DNA of 15,149 bases from Candidatus Hodarchaeota archaeon (GCA_030589605.1 JAUUVJ010000036.1:1-15149), one strand, 5' to 3'. Shown: positions 1-7,161, counted from the first letter of the stretch. The notes: generated by a model from the letters alone, not told the origin. Made by a program: numbers and translations.

Positions 1-1
1 C

Positions 2-196
2 AGTGGCAGACATATTGGAGGAAATATGTTTATACTCTGTGAAACTGAAAATTTACCTGCTGGGACTTATAATGTGAAAGTATCTTGGATTTCCCGATCT
101 ACAGTTAATAATCCTGTTGGAACTAATCAATTACAATTTTCATCCATTTATCAAAAACCCCTACGAACTTTATGGGTTCAAGAAATTAAAGGTTAG
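2..196 (+). CDS. C-terminal fragment of a beta-rich, probably surface or carbohydrate-binding-like protein
   Basis: An open frame enters from the left edge and ends at TAG 194-196, giving the last 64 residues. The fragment reads as alternating beta-strand sequence, with segments such as LPAGTYNVKVSW and a closing RTLWVQEIKG. This pattern resembles the last strands of a jelly-roll or immunoglobulin-like sandwich in secreted or surface proteins, but that is inference from composition only. No catalytic motif, transmembrane anchor or sorting signal is visible in the part present. A hairpin plus T-run follows directly, consistent with the end of a transcription unit. The family is not recognised. 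Confidence 0.6.
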   Translation, partial: SGRHIGGNMFILCETENLPAGTYNVKVSWISRSTVNNPVGTNQLQFSSIYQKPLRTLWVQEIKG

Positions 197-212
197 TTTA
201 TTAGTTATTTTT

Positions 213-242
213 AATATCAGGGTTTTTTCCCTTGCTTTTTTT
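213..242 (+). terminator. Hairpin with T-run after the left-edge gene
   Basis: AGGG (219-222) and CCCT (229-232) pair around a six-T loop, and a seven-T run follows at 236-242. It sits about 20 bases after the stop of the left-edge gene. Archaeal termination needs mainly the T-rich tract, which is present here twice. Confidence 0.45.
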
Positions 243-301
243 ATAAATTACTCAAGCTGATTCTTAAATTTTCATTAGATTTATGATATTGATAAGATCC
301 T

Positions 302-333
302 GATCAGTAATAAATTTCTGATTAGTAATAAAT
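302..333. repeat. Two near-identical 14-base direct repeats
   Basis: GATCAGTAATAAAT (302-315) and GATTAGTAATAAAT (320-333) differ at one base and lie 18 bases apart. They lie in AT-rich DNA beyond the 3' end of the RNase P RNA gene. No function is evident; they may be low-complexity drift. Confidence 0.4.
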
Positions 334-337
334 ATAC

Positions 338-345
338 AAAAAAAA
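338..345 (-). terminator. T8 tract downstream of the RNase P RNA gene
   Basis: Eight A residues on the plus strand give a T8 run on the minus strand, about 70 bases beyond the pairing-defined 3' end of the RNase P RNA. A 7-bp hairpin (TTTCGTT 380-386 with AACGAAA 390-396) lies between them. Together they are a reasonable transcription end and processing region, not proven. Confidence 0.35.
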
Positions 346-416
346 GGATATTAGTTTCGAAAATGAAGCTTTACTACTATTTCGTTTCCAACGAAAGGAA
401 AATGAGTATTATAATA

Positions 417-797
417 AGCACGGCGCTGCTCCAGTTAGTAATCCGGCTTCTGTTCCCTTTGCTTCGTTACCTTGGCAAAGTTTCTGACATTAACCTTAGC
501 GCTACTCTCCACAATCTCCGAAGAGATTTGTTTTTCAGCTTGCATTCGCTGAGGATGCTCGTTTCACCGTTTCCCTATTCGTCCTCTGAAGATTATCTCA
601 TCAGCTGTTACCAGTGACTTCACTTCGTCCTTGCCATAGGAATAGGGGCGTTTCGTTTCTGTACCAGAGCCCAACCTCTCGATTGACAGCAATTAGCCCC
701 ATGAATGGTCTAATCTACTGTTCAGCTTTTTTTGAATGGCCGGAATTTCCTCAGGTTTCAAAGAAACCCGGAGTCAGTCTTCTGGTTCAGCGCCACT
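417..797 (-). ncRNA. rnpB: RNase P RNA, archaeal type
   Basis: This is the catalytic RNA of RNase P, which removes tRNA 5' leaders. On the minus strand the universally conserved P4 halves are present: GAGGAAATTCC (742-752) near the 5' end and ACAGAAGCCGG (443-453) near the 3' end. Between them are other typical archaeal stretches, ACAGAAACGAAACGCCCC (645-662) and GGTGAAACGAGCATCC (553-568). The ends are set by P1: GGCGCTG (788-794) pairs perfectly with CAGCGCC (422-428) and can be extended by two wobble pairs. P2 (782-785 with 431-434) and a short P3 hairpin (763-768 with 754-759) follow in the expected order. The length, about 380 nt, fits archaeal type A RNA. A TATA box lies 25 bases upstream of the predicted 5' end. 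Open frames across the region are spurious. The exact ends are estimated to within a few bases. Confidence 0.9.
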
Positions 798-817
798 TAG
801 AAAAAGGAAATTTCTAC

Positions 818-826
818 CTTATAAAC
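818..826 (-). promoter_or_regulatory. TATA box of the RNase P RNA gene
   Basis: On the minus strand the sequence is TTTATAAGG. Its centre is about 25 bases upstream of base 797, where the P1 helix predicts the RNA 5' end. This is the canonical archaeal TATA-to-start distance, so the two independent predictions support each other. Confidence 0.65.
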
Positions 827-944
827 CTTTTCTCCTGATTAGTGGTTTTTTTGTCTTTATTCCTTGGAGAGGTTTCTATTGAGTGAATGATTGAACTAAA
901 GTTTCGATGAACAAATCCCTTCCAGTTCTTTCCTCTTTCCAAAT

Positions 945-984
945 GTATATATTCAGTGATAAACTTCTTTCTGATAAGGTGATG
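945..984 (+). promoter_or_regulatory. TATA box and Shine-Dalgarno site of the membrane-protein gene
   Basis: TATATATT at 945-952 would place transcription start near 973-976. The sequence AAGGTGATG at 976-984 matches the archaeal anti-SD well and lies four bases before the GTG at 989. This decides the GTG start, since no in-frame ATG precedes it. Confidence 0.5.
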
Positions 985-988
985 GAAT

Positions 989-2104
989 GTGATATTGGGG
1001 ATCATTCTAGGGATTTTCTTTAAGGAAAATTTAAATCCCTTTCAACAAATCGAGAAAAATCAAAAAATAATTAGTTTCCTTCAACTGAGTCTTATTATTG
1101 CTATTATATCATTCGTTTCCAGTTTTATACGGATTTCATTTTTTGAATTATATAGTGGGTTGATAATATCGTTAATTCTTGTGAATTGTCCTCTATTATT
1201 TATTTCATTACGGAAAAAAGAAGAAAAAATCGGTCATTTCATTATCTTAATCAGTGGCTTCCTTATAATTGCTTTCATGGTTTATTCACTTATATTAATC
1301 ATTGATCCTATATCTGGAGGTAAATCGGGAGAACACCTTACTATGTTCCCTCCTTTATCCTATCCATTGATAGCTACTCATAAAGAAATAATTATATTCC
1401 CTCCTCCTGGTGCTGGTTCTAATGTGTACTACTATTCTTTCTTCAATATCGGAGTTTTTCTACCTTTTTTAAATATTCAATTTCCTATGGAGTTTCATTG
1501 GGTAAATTATGATATGATAGCCAACCAAAGAATATTAGAAATAGTTGCTCTACCAAATCAGGTTCTATATTTTCTGTTATTCTTTACATTAAACTTTGCA
1601 ATAACTCTAAGTACACTGAAAATTATTACTAAATGGGAAAAAAGAATTGACTTTGACAGAGGATTAGATGCTACATGTCGTTCAGTCATTTTGATAGTCA
1701 ATATCCTCTATGCAGCTTTTAATGTTGCAGGGGTTTTACCATATTTTATTTATAGATTCTATGGTGATATTCAAATAGATACTATTTCTCTATTCAGTAT
1801 TCTAATGATTATAGTTATCTCAGTAGCGTTAATCCTAAGATACTACAAATATCCATTCCTTCAAGAATCATATCAACGTTATACAAAGGAATTACTTGTG
1901 ATAGGACTAATTGGATTAATATCTCTAGTAATAGTATTGATAATCGAGACAATTTGGCCTTCTGATATATATTTGGTTTATTCAATGGCATTTGGTATTA
2001 TTATTATCGGTATTATTGCTATATTATTGACATTACTGATGATGTACAAACCAGTATTTCCCAAACAAAATGCGAAATTAGAAGAGATTAATACTTCAAG
2101 TTAG
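989..2104 (+). CDS. Multi-pass membrane protein, family unrecognised
   Basis: The protein is 371 residues with a GTG start. About seven or eight hydrophobic helices are visible, roughly at 28-48, 53-73, 83-105, 188-212, 232-254, 265-284, 301-321 and 327-352. A long polar, aromatic and proline-rich loop lies at about 106-185 between the third and fourth clear helices. It contains runs such as MFPPLSYP and IIFPPPGAGSN and is probably exposed on one side of the membrane. There are no obvious transporter, protease or kinase motifs and no N-terminal signal peptide separate from the first helix. The gene stands alone, divergent from the RNase P RNA gene, with 180 bases before ABCE1. I cannot assign a function. 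Confidence 0.8.
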   Translation: MILGIILGIFFKENLNPFQQIEKNQKIISFLQLSLIIAIISFVSSFIRISFFELYSGLIISLILVNCPLLFISLRKKEEKIGHFIILISGFLIIAFMVYSLILIIDPISGGKSGEHLTMFPPLSYPLIATHKEIIIFPPPGAGSNVYYYSFFNIGVFLPFLNIQFPMEFHWVNYDMIANQRILEIVALPNQVLYFLLFFTLNFAITLSTLKIITKWEKRIDFDRGLDATCRSVILIVNILYAAFNVAGVLPYFIYRFYGDIQIDTISLFSILMIIVISVALILRYYKYPFLQESYQRYTKELLVIGLIGLISLVIVLIIETIWPSDIYLVYSMAFGIIIIGIIAILLTLLMMYKPVFPKQNAKLEEINTSS

Positions 2105-2284
2105 ATTATATCTTCGTTTGAAATCTAGATGTTGAATACTGAAGTAATTACGAAAACTGATCTATTGATCTCATTATCTTAAATTATTGATTCTTCATCA
2201 AATTTGAATTAATGGTCTGAAAGTTCTTTAATCAAAATCCAGCTTGGATATTTGAATCGTTTTCAAATGGAGTAACTCTAAAAA

Positions 2285-4117
2285 ATGCGAATTGTAGTTT
2301 TAGATACTGAAAAATGTAAGCCTAAGCGATGTGTCAAAGAATGCCGTGGTTCTTGTCCCGTTGTTCGATCTGGAACTGAAATGTTTGAATTTGAAACTCC
2401 AACATCCCAACCTGTCATTCATGAAAATTTTTGTACAGGATGTGGTATATGTGTCCGTAAGTGCCGATTTCATGCTTTAACCTTAATTAATACTCCAGAA
2501 CGGTTAGATGAAGATTTAACTTACAGTTTTGGTCGGAATAGTTTTCATCTGTTTCGTTTACCTATTATTAAACCCAATAGTGTTAATGGTTTTGTAGGAC
2601 AAAATGGTATTGGGAAATCAACGGTTCTAAAGATCTTATCTGGTGATATTATACCCAACTTTGGAAATCATGATATCGAACCTAGTTGGAAAAATGTGTA
2701 TCAATACTATAAAGGCACAGAACTCCAAAACTATTTTCAAAAGATGATTGATAAAAAAATCAAGTGTGTTCGTAAACCACAATATATTGAAAGTCTATCA
2801 AAACATGTAAAAGGACCAGTTAAAGATATTATTTCTCGTTTTGATGAACGTGATGTCTTAGACTCTCTCCAAACTGAACTTGCTTTAGATAAAATTTGGT
2901 CTCGTGATGTTGAAGTCCTCTCTGGAGGTGAATTACAAAAGGTAGCAATAGCTGTTGCTATGGCTAGAGAGGCGGATATTTATCTTTTTGATGAACCATC
3001 TTCTTTTCTTGACATAAATGAGCGTCTTCGCATTGGTAAAGCCATAAGAAGACTGATCGATCAAGAGAAGACCGTGGTTCTAGTTGAGCATGATCTAGCT
3101 GTTCTAGATTATCTTTCTGATTATGTTACCACCTTTTACGGGACTCCAGCATCGTATGGAATCGTATCACTCCCTTATACTGAAAAAGAGGGGATCAATG
3201 TTTTTCTAGATGGATTTATTCCCTCTGAAAATATGCGATTCAGAGATTATTCCATTACTATCCAAAAATCATCTGTACGTGAAAAAAAGATCGTTTCTGA
3301 TAGTTTATTATCGTACCAAGATCTAACTAAAGTATTTGAGAAAAGTGATTTCTCACTCACGGTTCGAGGAGGTACTATTCACAAAAATGAGATTATAGGA
3401 ATTCTTGGACCTAATGGAATTGGTAAGACAACATTTATTAAAATGCTAGCAGGATTAGAAACGCCTACCACAGGAACAGTAGAACATTTAAGCTTATCTA
3501 CAGAATCAGAACCCGCAAATGATGAATCTACTAGTAATCTTAAGGTGGCGTACAAACCTCAATATATTGCTATAAACAGCGACTTACCAGTCGAAGATTA
3601 TCTTTTGAAAGAAGCAGGGGCAATTATTGCAACTTCTCAATTCAAAAGTGAAATAATTAGGCCATTTAGGTTAGACGGTCTTTTTGAACAACCTGTTAAC
3701 CAGCTAAGCGGGGGAGAGCTTCAAAAAGTAGCCATCATTAGTACTTTAGCAAAAGAAGCTGATCTCTATCTCTTCGATGAACCATCAGCTTTTCTATCCA
3801 TTGAAGATAGATTAATTGCCGCAAAATCGATTCGAAGAAGAATTCAAAGTCGAAAGGCTGCTGCTTTCGTTGTGGAACATGATATCGTAACTCAAGATTA
3901 TGCTAGTGATCGAATTATTGTTTTTCTTGGTACTCCAAGTAAACTAGGTAAAGCTTACACTCCTTCCTCTGTTAGAGTTGGTATGAATCGTTTTTTGGGT
4001 AATATTAAGATCACTTTTCGTCGTGATCCTAAATCTGGTCGTCCCCGGGTGAATAAACTTGATTCCAAACTCGATAGACTGCAGAAGAGTCAGGGCGAGT
4101 ATTATTATGAAAAATAA
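2285..4117 (+). CDS. rli: ABCE1/RLI ribosome-recycling ATPase
   Basis: ABCE1 splits ribosomes into subunits after termination and rescue. The 610 residues show the full architecture: an N-terminal ferredoxin-like domain with eight cysteines (C11, C16, C20, C24, C50, C53, C56, C60) for two 4Fe-4S clusters, then two ABC ATPase domains. In the first, Walker A is GQNGIGKST (105-113), the signature is LSGGE (212-216), Walker B ends at D236-E237 and the H-loop is VEHD. In the second, Walker A is GPNGIGKTT (375-383), the signature is LSGGE (474-478), Walker B ends at D498-E499 and the H-loop is VEHD. One oddity is that the second D-loop reads SAFLS, with S505 where the first domain has D243 (SSFLD) and where family members usually have Asp. 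It overlaps the Tsr3 gene by 11 bases. The ATG is preceded by a weak GGAG. Confidence 0.97.
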   Translation: MRIVVLDTEKCKPKRCVKECRGSCPVVRSGTEMFEFETPTSQPVIHENFCTGCGICVRKCRFHALTLINTPERLDEDLTYSFGRNSFHLFRLPIIKPNSVNGFVGQNGIGKSTVLKILSGDIIPNFGNHDIEPSWKNVYQYYKGTELQNYFQKMIDKKIKCVRKPQYIESLSKHVKGPVKDIISRFDERDVLDSLQTELALDKIWSRDVEVLSGGELQKVAIAVAMAREADIYLFDEPSSFLDINERLRIGKAIRRLIDQEKTVVLVEHDLAVLDYLSDYVTTFYGTPASYGIVSLPYTEKEGINVFLDGFIPSENMRFRDYSITIQKSSVREKKIVSDSLLSYQDLTKVFEKSDFSLTVRGGTIHKNEIIGILGPNGIGKTTFIKMLAGLETPTTGTVEHLSLSTESEPANDESTSNLKVAYKPQYIAINSDLPVEDYLLKEAGAIIATSQFKSEIIRPFRLDGLFEQPVNQLSGGELQKVAIISTLAKEADLYLFDEPSAFLSIEDRLIAAKSIRRRIQSRKAAAFVVEHDIVTQDYASDRIIVFLGTPSKLGKAYTPSSVRVGMNRFLGNIKITFRRDPKSGRPRVNKLDSKLDRLQKSQGEYYYEK

Positions 4118-4661
4118 AATTCAAAATTCTTCTTTGATTACCATTTATTACGCTAACCAATGTGATAGAAAAAAATGTACTGGAGTGAAGCTCTGGCAAT
4201 CTTTCAAACAGAATAAGTTTGATTTTATTGATAAAATGAGATTTGTTCAACGGATCCCTCAGATTCTCCGATATTCGCTTATTTTAAACCCTCTAGCAAA
4301 AAAAATTCTTTCTTTTGAAGACCTAGATATATTCTTTCGATCAGGAATTACAGTTTTGGATTGTTCATGGAATCAAGCGGAAAATATTTTTGATAAACGA
4401 TTTTCAAATTCAAGAAGATTACCACGTCTTATTGCTGCAAATCCTGTCAATTATGGTAAACAAAGTAAACTTACCAGTGTAGAAGCTTTAGCAGCAGCTT
4501 TCTATATATTAAGATTTCCAGAAACATCGAAAAGATTATTATCAGTCTTTAAATGGGGATTACAGTTCTTATCATTGAATTCTAACTTACTAAGTGATTA
4601 TTCTTCCTGTCTAAATGCTGAAGATGTGAAAAGAGTTGAGCTAGAGTATTTTGAGAATTGA
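4107..4661 (+). CDS. tsr3: Tsr3-type rRNA aminocarboxypropyltransferase (DUF367)
   Basis: Tsr3 enzymes transfer the 3-amino-3-carboxypropyl group of S-adenosylmethionine to a small-subunit rRNA pseudouridine or uridine near the decoding site. The 184 residues carry the family hallmarks: QCDRKKCTGVKL near the N-terminus, LNPLAKKILSFED, the DCSW motif, and RLPRLIAANPVNYGKQSKLTSVEALAAA in the core. I chose ATG 4107, which begins MKNKIQNS and overlaps the end of ABCE1 by 11 bases, rather than the longer frame from 4059 lying inside ABCE1. A purine-rich AGGGCGAG sits just upstream. Overlap with ABCE1, itself a ribosome factor, implies co-transcription. The length is normal for archaeal members. 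Confidence 0.93.
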   Translation: MKNKIQNSSLITIYYANQCDRKKCTGVKLWQSFKQNKFDFIDKMRFVQRIPQILRYSLILNPLAKKILSFEDLDIFFRSGITVLDCSWNQAENIFDKRFSNSRRLPRLIAANPVNYGKQSKLTSVEALAAAFYILRFPETSKRLLSVFKWGLQFLSLNSNLLSDYSSCLNAEDVKRVELEYFEN

Positions 4662-4745
4662 TAGCAAGAAATAAGTTTGATTTTAAATGACCAATGATTA
4701 GCCTTAATTTAAAGAATAAATTAATGAATATGGAATAGAATCCCC

Positions 4746-5213
4746 ATGACCTCTGATAAGCCTATAAAAGTAACATTATTGGGTATTAAACAGTCAAAAC
4801 TGGGGAATAAATTCATCTTCAATGGTGAGGTTGATGATTGCGAGGATTGCCGCTTGCGCGGGGCTTGTCTCAAACTTGATCAAGATCGAATGTATGAAGT
4901 CGCAAGTGTAAGAGATACCGTTCATACATGCAAAGTTTTTGAAGAAGGGGTTTGTACAGTAGAAATCTTTGAACCATCATATCCTGTTACAACTGGAGCA
5001 AAATTAGCTGTTGAGGGAGCAAACATTTCTTTTACCCCTCGTGATTGTGATAAAATTGAATGCCCTCATTATTCTCATCACTGTTGTCCAATATATCTCA
5101 AAGAGGGAGAAAAACTGAAAATCATTGAGATCTCTGATGAATCTATAGATTGTAAACAGGGATTTCAGTTGAAATTAATCATTGTTGATCGAATAAATTC
5201 TGATGGTAAATAA
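4746..5213 (+). CDS. UPF0179 family cysteine-rich protein
   Basis: The 155 residues match the archaeal UPF0179 family, whose function is unknown. The N-terminal part has CEDCRLRGAC followed by LDQDRMYEVASVRDTVHTCKVFEEGVCTVEIFEP, which is the recognisable family core. The C-terminal half has DCDKIECPHYSHHCC. The spaced cysteines suggest binding of zinc or an iron-sulfur cluster; that is inference. It lies 84 bases after Tsr3 and 21 bases before the FKBP gene on the same strand, in a translation and protein-folding cluster. The ribosome-binding site before ATG 4746 is weak. Confidence 0.88.
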   Translation: MTSDKPIKVTLLGIKQSKLGNKFIFNGEVDDCEDCRLRGACLKLDQDRMYEVASVRDTVHTCKVFEEGVCTVEIFEPSYPVTTGAKLAVEGANISFTPRDCDKIECPHYSHHCCPIYLKEGEKLKIIEISDESIDCKQGFQLKLIIVDRINSDGK

Positions 5214-5234
5214 ATTATATCTTGAGGTATCAAA

Positions 5235-6008
5235 ATGCCAATAGCTGAAAATGACTGGATAAAAATTGACTATACAGGTCGCTTAAAAGAGAATAGTAAA
5301 GTGTTTGATACAACATTAGAGGATGTTGCCCGTTCTGAAAAGATCCATGACGATAAGCGGGGTTATAGCCCTTTATTGTGTCGTGTTGGGGATGAGAAGT
5401 TTTTAATCCCAGGATTAGCTAAAAAATTAATAGGAATTGAGCTAAACACACCTCAAACTTTCGATATTCCTACAGCAGAAGCATATGGTCAAAGGGATAG
5501 CTCGAAAATCGAGATGGTTCCAACAAAAAGACTTCGAAAAGCTAATCTTGATCCAAGGGTAGGAGCTCGAATCCAATTTCAAGGTAGATCAGGAAATATC
5601 ATCTGGGTTGGCGGAGGTAGATCACGAATTGATTTTAACCATCCTCTTGCAGGTAAAGATTTGATTTTTGATGTCACCATTGTAGAACATTTGGAAAATG
5701 ACGAAGATATTTTAAAGGAAGTCATTTCAAGACGATTACCAGGTGTAGATCTATCACAAGTTCAGACTGACGTTTCAGATGATAAAGAAACAATCTCGAT
5801 TACTTTACCAAACTACCTTATTTTCATGGAAGGTCTCCCGATTGCAAAATATTCTCTCGCTACTGCACTTCGGGACTTTTTAGAATTCAAAGTCGTTAAT
5901 TTCATTGATCGATTTGATTATAATAAAGATGAAACTAAGAAAGATCCTAAAAAAGAGGAAACAGAAGAAAATCAAGACAAACAATCTACAAAAGAAGAGG
6001 AAAGTTAA
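5235..6008 (+). CDS. FKBP-type peptidyl-prolyl cis-trans isomerase, long archaeal form
   Basis: This protein would catalyse proline isomerisation and act as a folding chaperone in the cytosol. The N-terminal part (about residues 1-155) is an FKBP domain: KIDYTGRLKENSKVFDTT, then LIPGLAKKLIGI, interrupted from about residue 85 by an inserted flap (EAYGQRDSSKIEMVP through NIIWVGGGRSRIDFNHPLAGKDLIFDV) as in SlyD-like and archaeal enzymes. Residues 156-235 form an additional C-terminal domain found in the long archaeal class. The last 22 residues are almost entirely Lys, Glu, Asp, Asn and Gln, a flexible charged tail. There is no signal peptide. The start is supported by TTGAGGT seven bases before ATG 5235. 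It is the last gene of the plus-strand cluster and converges with L24e. Confidence 0.93.
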   Translation: MPIAENDWIKIDYTGRLKENSKVFDTTLEDVARSEKIHDDKRGYSPLLCRVGDEKFLIPGLAKKLIGIELNTPQTFDIPTAEAYGQRDSSKIEMVPTKRLRKANLDPRVGARIQFQGRSGNIIWVGGGRSRIDFNHPLAGKDLIFDVTIVEHLENDEDILKEVISRRLPGVDLSQVQTDVSDDKETISITLPNYLIFMEGLPIAKYSLATALRDFLEFKVVNFIDRFDYNKDETKKDPKKEETEENQDKQSTKEEES

Positions 6009-6081
6009 TTCCTTTCCCTAGTTTTTCAGATGACTTAAAATAAGAGTCTCTATAAGAAAAGAATAAAATTAAGGTGAAGAG

Positions 6082-6089
6082 AAAAAAAA
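6082..6089 (-). terminator. T8 tract after the ribosomal-protein cluster
   Basis: An A8 run on the plus strand gives T8 on the minus strand, 21 bases beyond the L24e stop codon. It lies between convergent genes, as expected for an archaeal terminator. No strong hairpin accompanies it. Confidence 0.45.
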
Positions 6090-6110
6090 GAGAAGTCAAA
6101 AATACTCTTT

Positions 6111-6308
6111 CTAGCCTTTAACTTTCATCTTTTGCACATATCTTTTAGTCCATTTGTACTTTCTTGGATCACGTTTGAAATCAATAAGGGATCTCTGACA
6201 TTTTCGACTACAAAAACGGACTACTTGACCATTTTTACGAACAAAAGTGATACCAGTACCAGGTTCTATGTCATGCGCGCAAAATGAGCATGGAAATATT
6301 CGTACCAT
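6111..6308 (-). CDS. rpl24e: Large-subunit ribosomal protein L24e (eL24)
   Basis: This small zinc-ribbon ribosomal protein belongs to the 50S subunit. The 65 residues have the complete ribbon: C7 and C10 in PCSFC, C33 and C37 in FCSRKC, and the basic C-terminus RDPRKYKWTKRYVQKMK. The start at 6308 is preceded by GGAAGTGA, a near-consensus Shine-Dalgarno site about seven bases away. That site lies inside the final codons of an upstream partial copy of this same gene (6309-6368), which is unusual and described separately. L24e follows S28e, a common archaeal gene order. No gene follows it on this strand within the cluster. Confidence 0.95.
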   Translation of the reverse strand: MVRIFPCSFCAHDIEPGTGITFVRKNGQVVRFCSRKCQRSLIDFKRDPRKYKWTKRYVQKMKVKG

Positions 6309-6368
6309 CTATTATTCACTTCCTTCAATATCATGTGCACAGAAGGCACATGGAAATATTCTTACCAT
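6309..6368 (-). pseudogene. Partial, diverged in-frame copy of the L24e start, or a short leader ORF
   Basis: An ATG at 6366-6368 opens an 18-codon frame encoding MVRIFPCAFCAHDIEGSE, followed by TAA and TAG and then immediately by the L24e ATG in the same frame, exactly 60 bases later. The first 15 residues equal those of L24e except A8 versus S8. Seven of the 15 codons differ only synonymously: AGA/CGA, TGT/TGC, TTC/TTT, TGT/TGC, GCA/GCG, GAT/GAC and ATT/ATA. It has its own AGGTGA Shine-Dalgarno site six bases upstream, so it is probably translated. The upstream bases of both copies also align (AGGTGAAATTAA, AAGTGAATAATAG). It could be a relic of a tandem L24e paralogue with an internal deletion, a functional leader peptide coupled to L24e, or an assembly join of two strain variants. 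Confidence 0.6.
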
Positions 6369-6395
6369 TTAATTTCACCTATCTCGCTTATTTAT

Positions 6396-6611
6396 TTATG
6401 GACGCTTCAAATTACGAGCTTCACGTTCAGTTTCTCGCAAGAGGAGAGTATCACCCTGTCTTACTGGCCCTTTCACATTACGGACGATAATTCGACCACG
6501 GTCGCGGCCTTCCAAAACTCTTACACGAACCTGAGTTATTTCACCAGTTACACCAGTTCGACCAATGATCTGTAACACCTCAGCTGGAATGGAGATATTT
6601 TCCTCACTCAT
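6396..6611 (-). CDS. rps28e: Small-subunit ribosomal protein S28e (eS28)
   Basis: S28e is a small OB-fold protein of the 30S subunit. The 71 residues match the family along their length, including PAEVLQIIGRTGVTGEITQVRVRVL, GRIIVRNVKGPVRQGD and the conserved C-terminus LLRETEREARNL. It begins 16 bases after the L7Ae stop, with AAGGAATG overlapping that stop as the likely ribosome-binding site. The order L7Ae-S28e-L24e is common in archaea and implies one transcript. Confidence 0.97.
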   Translation of the reverse strand: MSEENISIPAEVLQIIGRTGVTGEITQVRVRVLEGRDRGRIIVRNVKGPVRQGDTLLLRETEREARNLKRP

Positions 6612-6627
6612 ATGTTAAGCACATTCC

Positions 6628-7005
6628 TTAGATTCCAGCTAACTCCTTAATTCGAGTAGCGAGATTATCAATTTTAGCTTTCACTTCGCCTTCATGCGCG
6701 ATAGCGCAACTAGCGGTTTTCACTCCAAGATTGCATGCTTTCCCCAAAATTTCTTTGCTACTTACATATAAGTACGCAATTTTCTTATCCTTACAAAGTA
6801 GAGGAAGATGGGCAACGATTTCTGGTGGATCTACATCTAATGCGATATAGACGAGTTTAGCCTCACCACGTTCAATACTCTTAGTGGTTTCATTCGTTCC
6901 TTTGCGGATATTCTCTAGATCAATACTAACATTTTCTAGTACTGCTAAAGCATCATTTTCTAAGCCATCAGGCTGATCATAATTTACATAAAATGGTTTA
7001 CTCAT
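6628..7005 (-). CDS. rpl7ae: Ribosomal protein L7Ae (eL8), kink-turn RNA-binding protein
   Basis: L7Ae binds kink-turns in 23S rRNA, C/D and H/ACA guide RNAs and RNase P RNA. The 125 residues show the family core: IRKGTNETTKSIERGEAKLVYIA, DVDPPEIVAHLPLLCKDKKI, the VSSKEILGKACN segment and CAIAHEG. The start at 7005 is set by a strong GGAGGT (7015-7020) nine bases upstream. It heads the ribosomal trio S28e and L24e. An RNase P RNA gene, one of its RNA partners, is in the same window. Confidence 0.97.
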   Translation of the reverse strand: MSKPFYVNYDQPDGLENDALAVLENVSIDLENIRKGTNETTKSIERGEAKLVYIALDVDPPEIVAHLPLLCKDKKIAYLYVSSKEILGKACNLGVKTASCAIAHEGEVKAKIDNLATRIKELAGI

Positions 7006-7161
7006 AATAATGCGACCTCCAGGGTCTTATTTCAGATTGAATAGTCATACCCAATCCTTGGTCGGATAATGGAACGCCCTAGATTCCCCTTCTTAAATCT
7101 TTACATAACTCAAGATCAATAGAATTTGTCCTTATAACAAATAATAGCAGGAACAAAAGGA
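7006..7161 (-). promoter_or_regulatory. Leader and promoter region of L7Ae, with strong Shine-Dalgarno
   Basis: These 156 bases separate the IPP isomerase stop from L7Ae, both on the minus strand. GGAGGT (7015-7020) is the ribosome-binding site. A TATA-like TTATAAG at 7131-7137 would give a leader of about 100 nt, and a weaker TTTAAG near 7092-7098 one of about 65 nt. Short inverted repeats occur on the minus strand, for example ATCC and GGAT around a six-base loop, and GGGT with ACCC enclosing ATGA and CTGA. Some archaeal L7Ae genes are autoregulated by a kink-turn in the leader. I cannot fit a canonical kink-turn here. Confidence 0.4.

Noticed and set aside
363..838. Two overlapping plus-strand open frames of 84 and 74 codons.
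   Set aside because: They lie over or beside the RNase P RNA on the opposite strand, have no ribosome-binding site, and their translations look like translated structural RNA.
814..1005. A 63-codon minus-strand frame upstream of the RNase P RNA.
   Set aside because: It overlaps the RNA promoter and the start of the membrane-protein gene, and its sequence shows no protein-like features.
2190..2200. TTGATGA on the minus strand as a possible box C of a C/D guide RNA.
   Set aside because: No CTGA box D follows at a suitable distance and no second box pair is present.
4059..4106. Longer start for Tsr3 at ATG 4059.
   Set aside because: The extra 16 residues lie within ABCE1 coding sequence and precede the family N-terminus; ATG 4107 has a purine-rich site and gives normal length.
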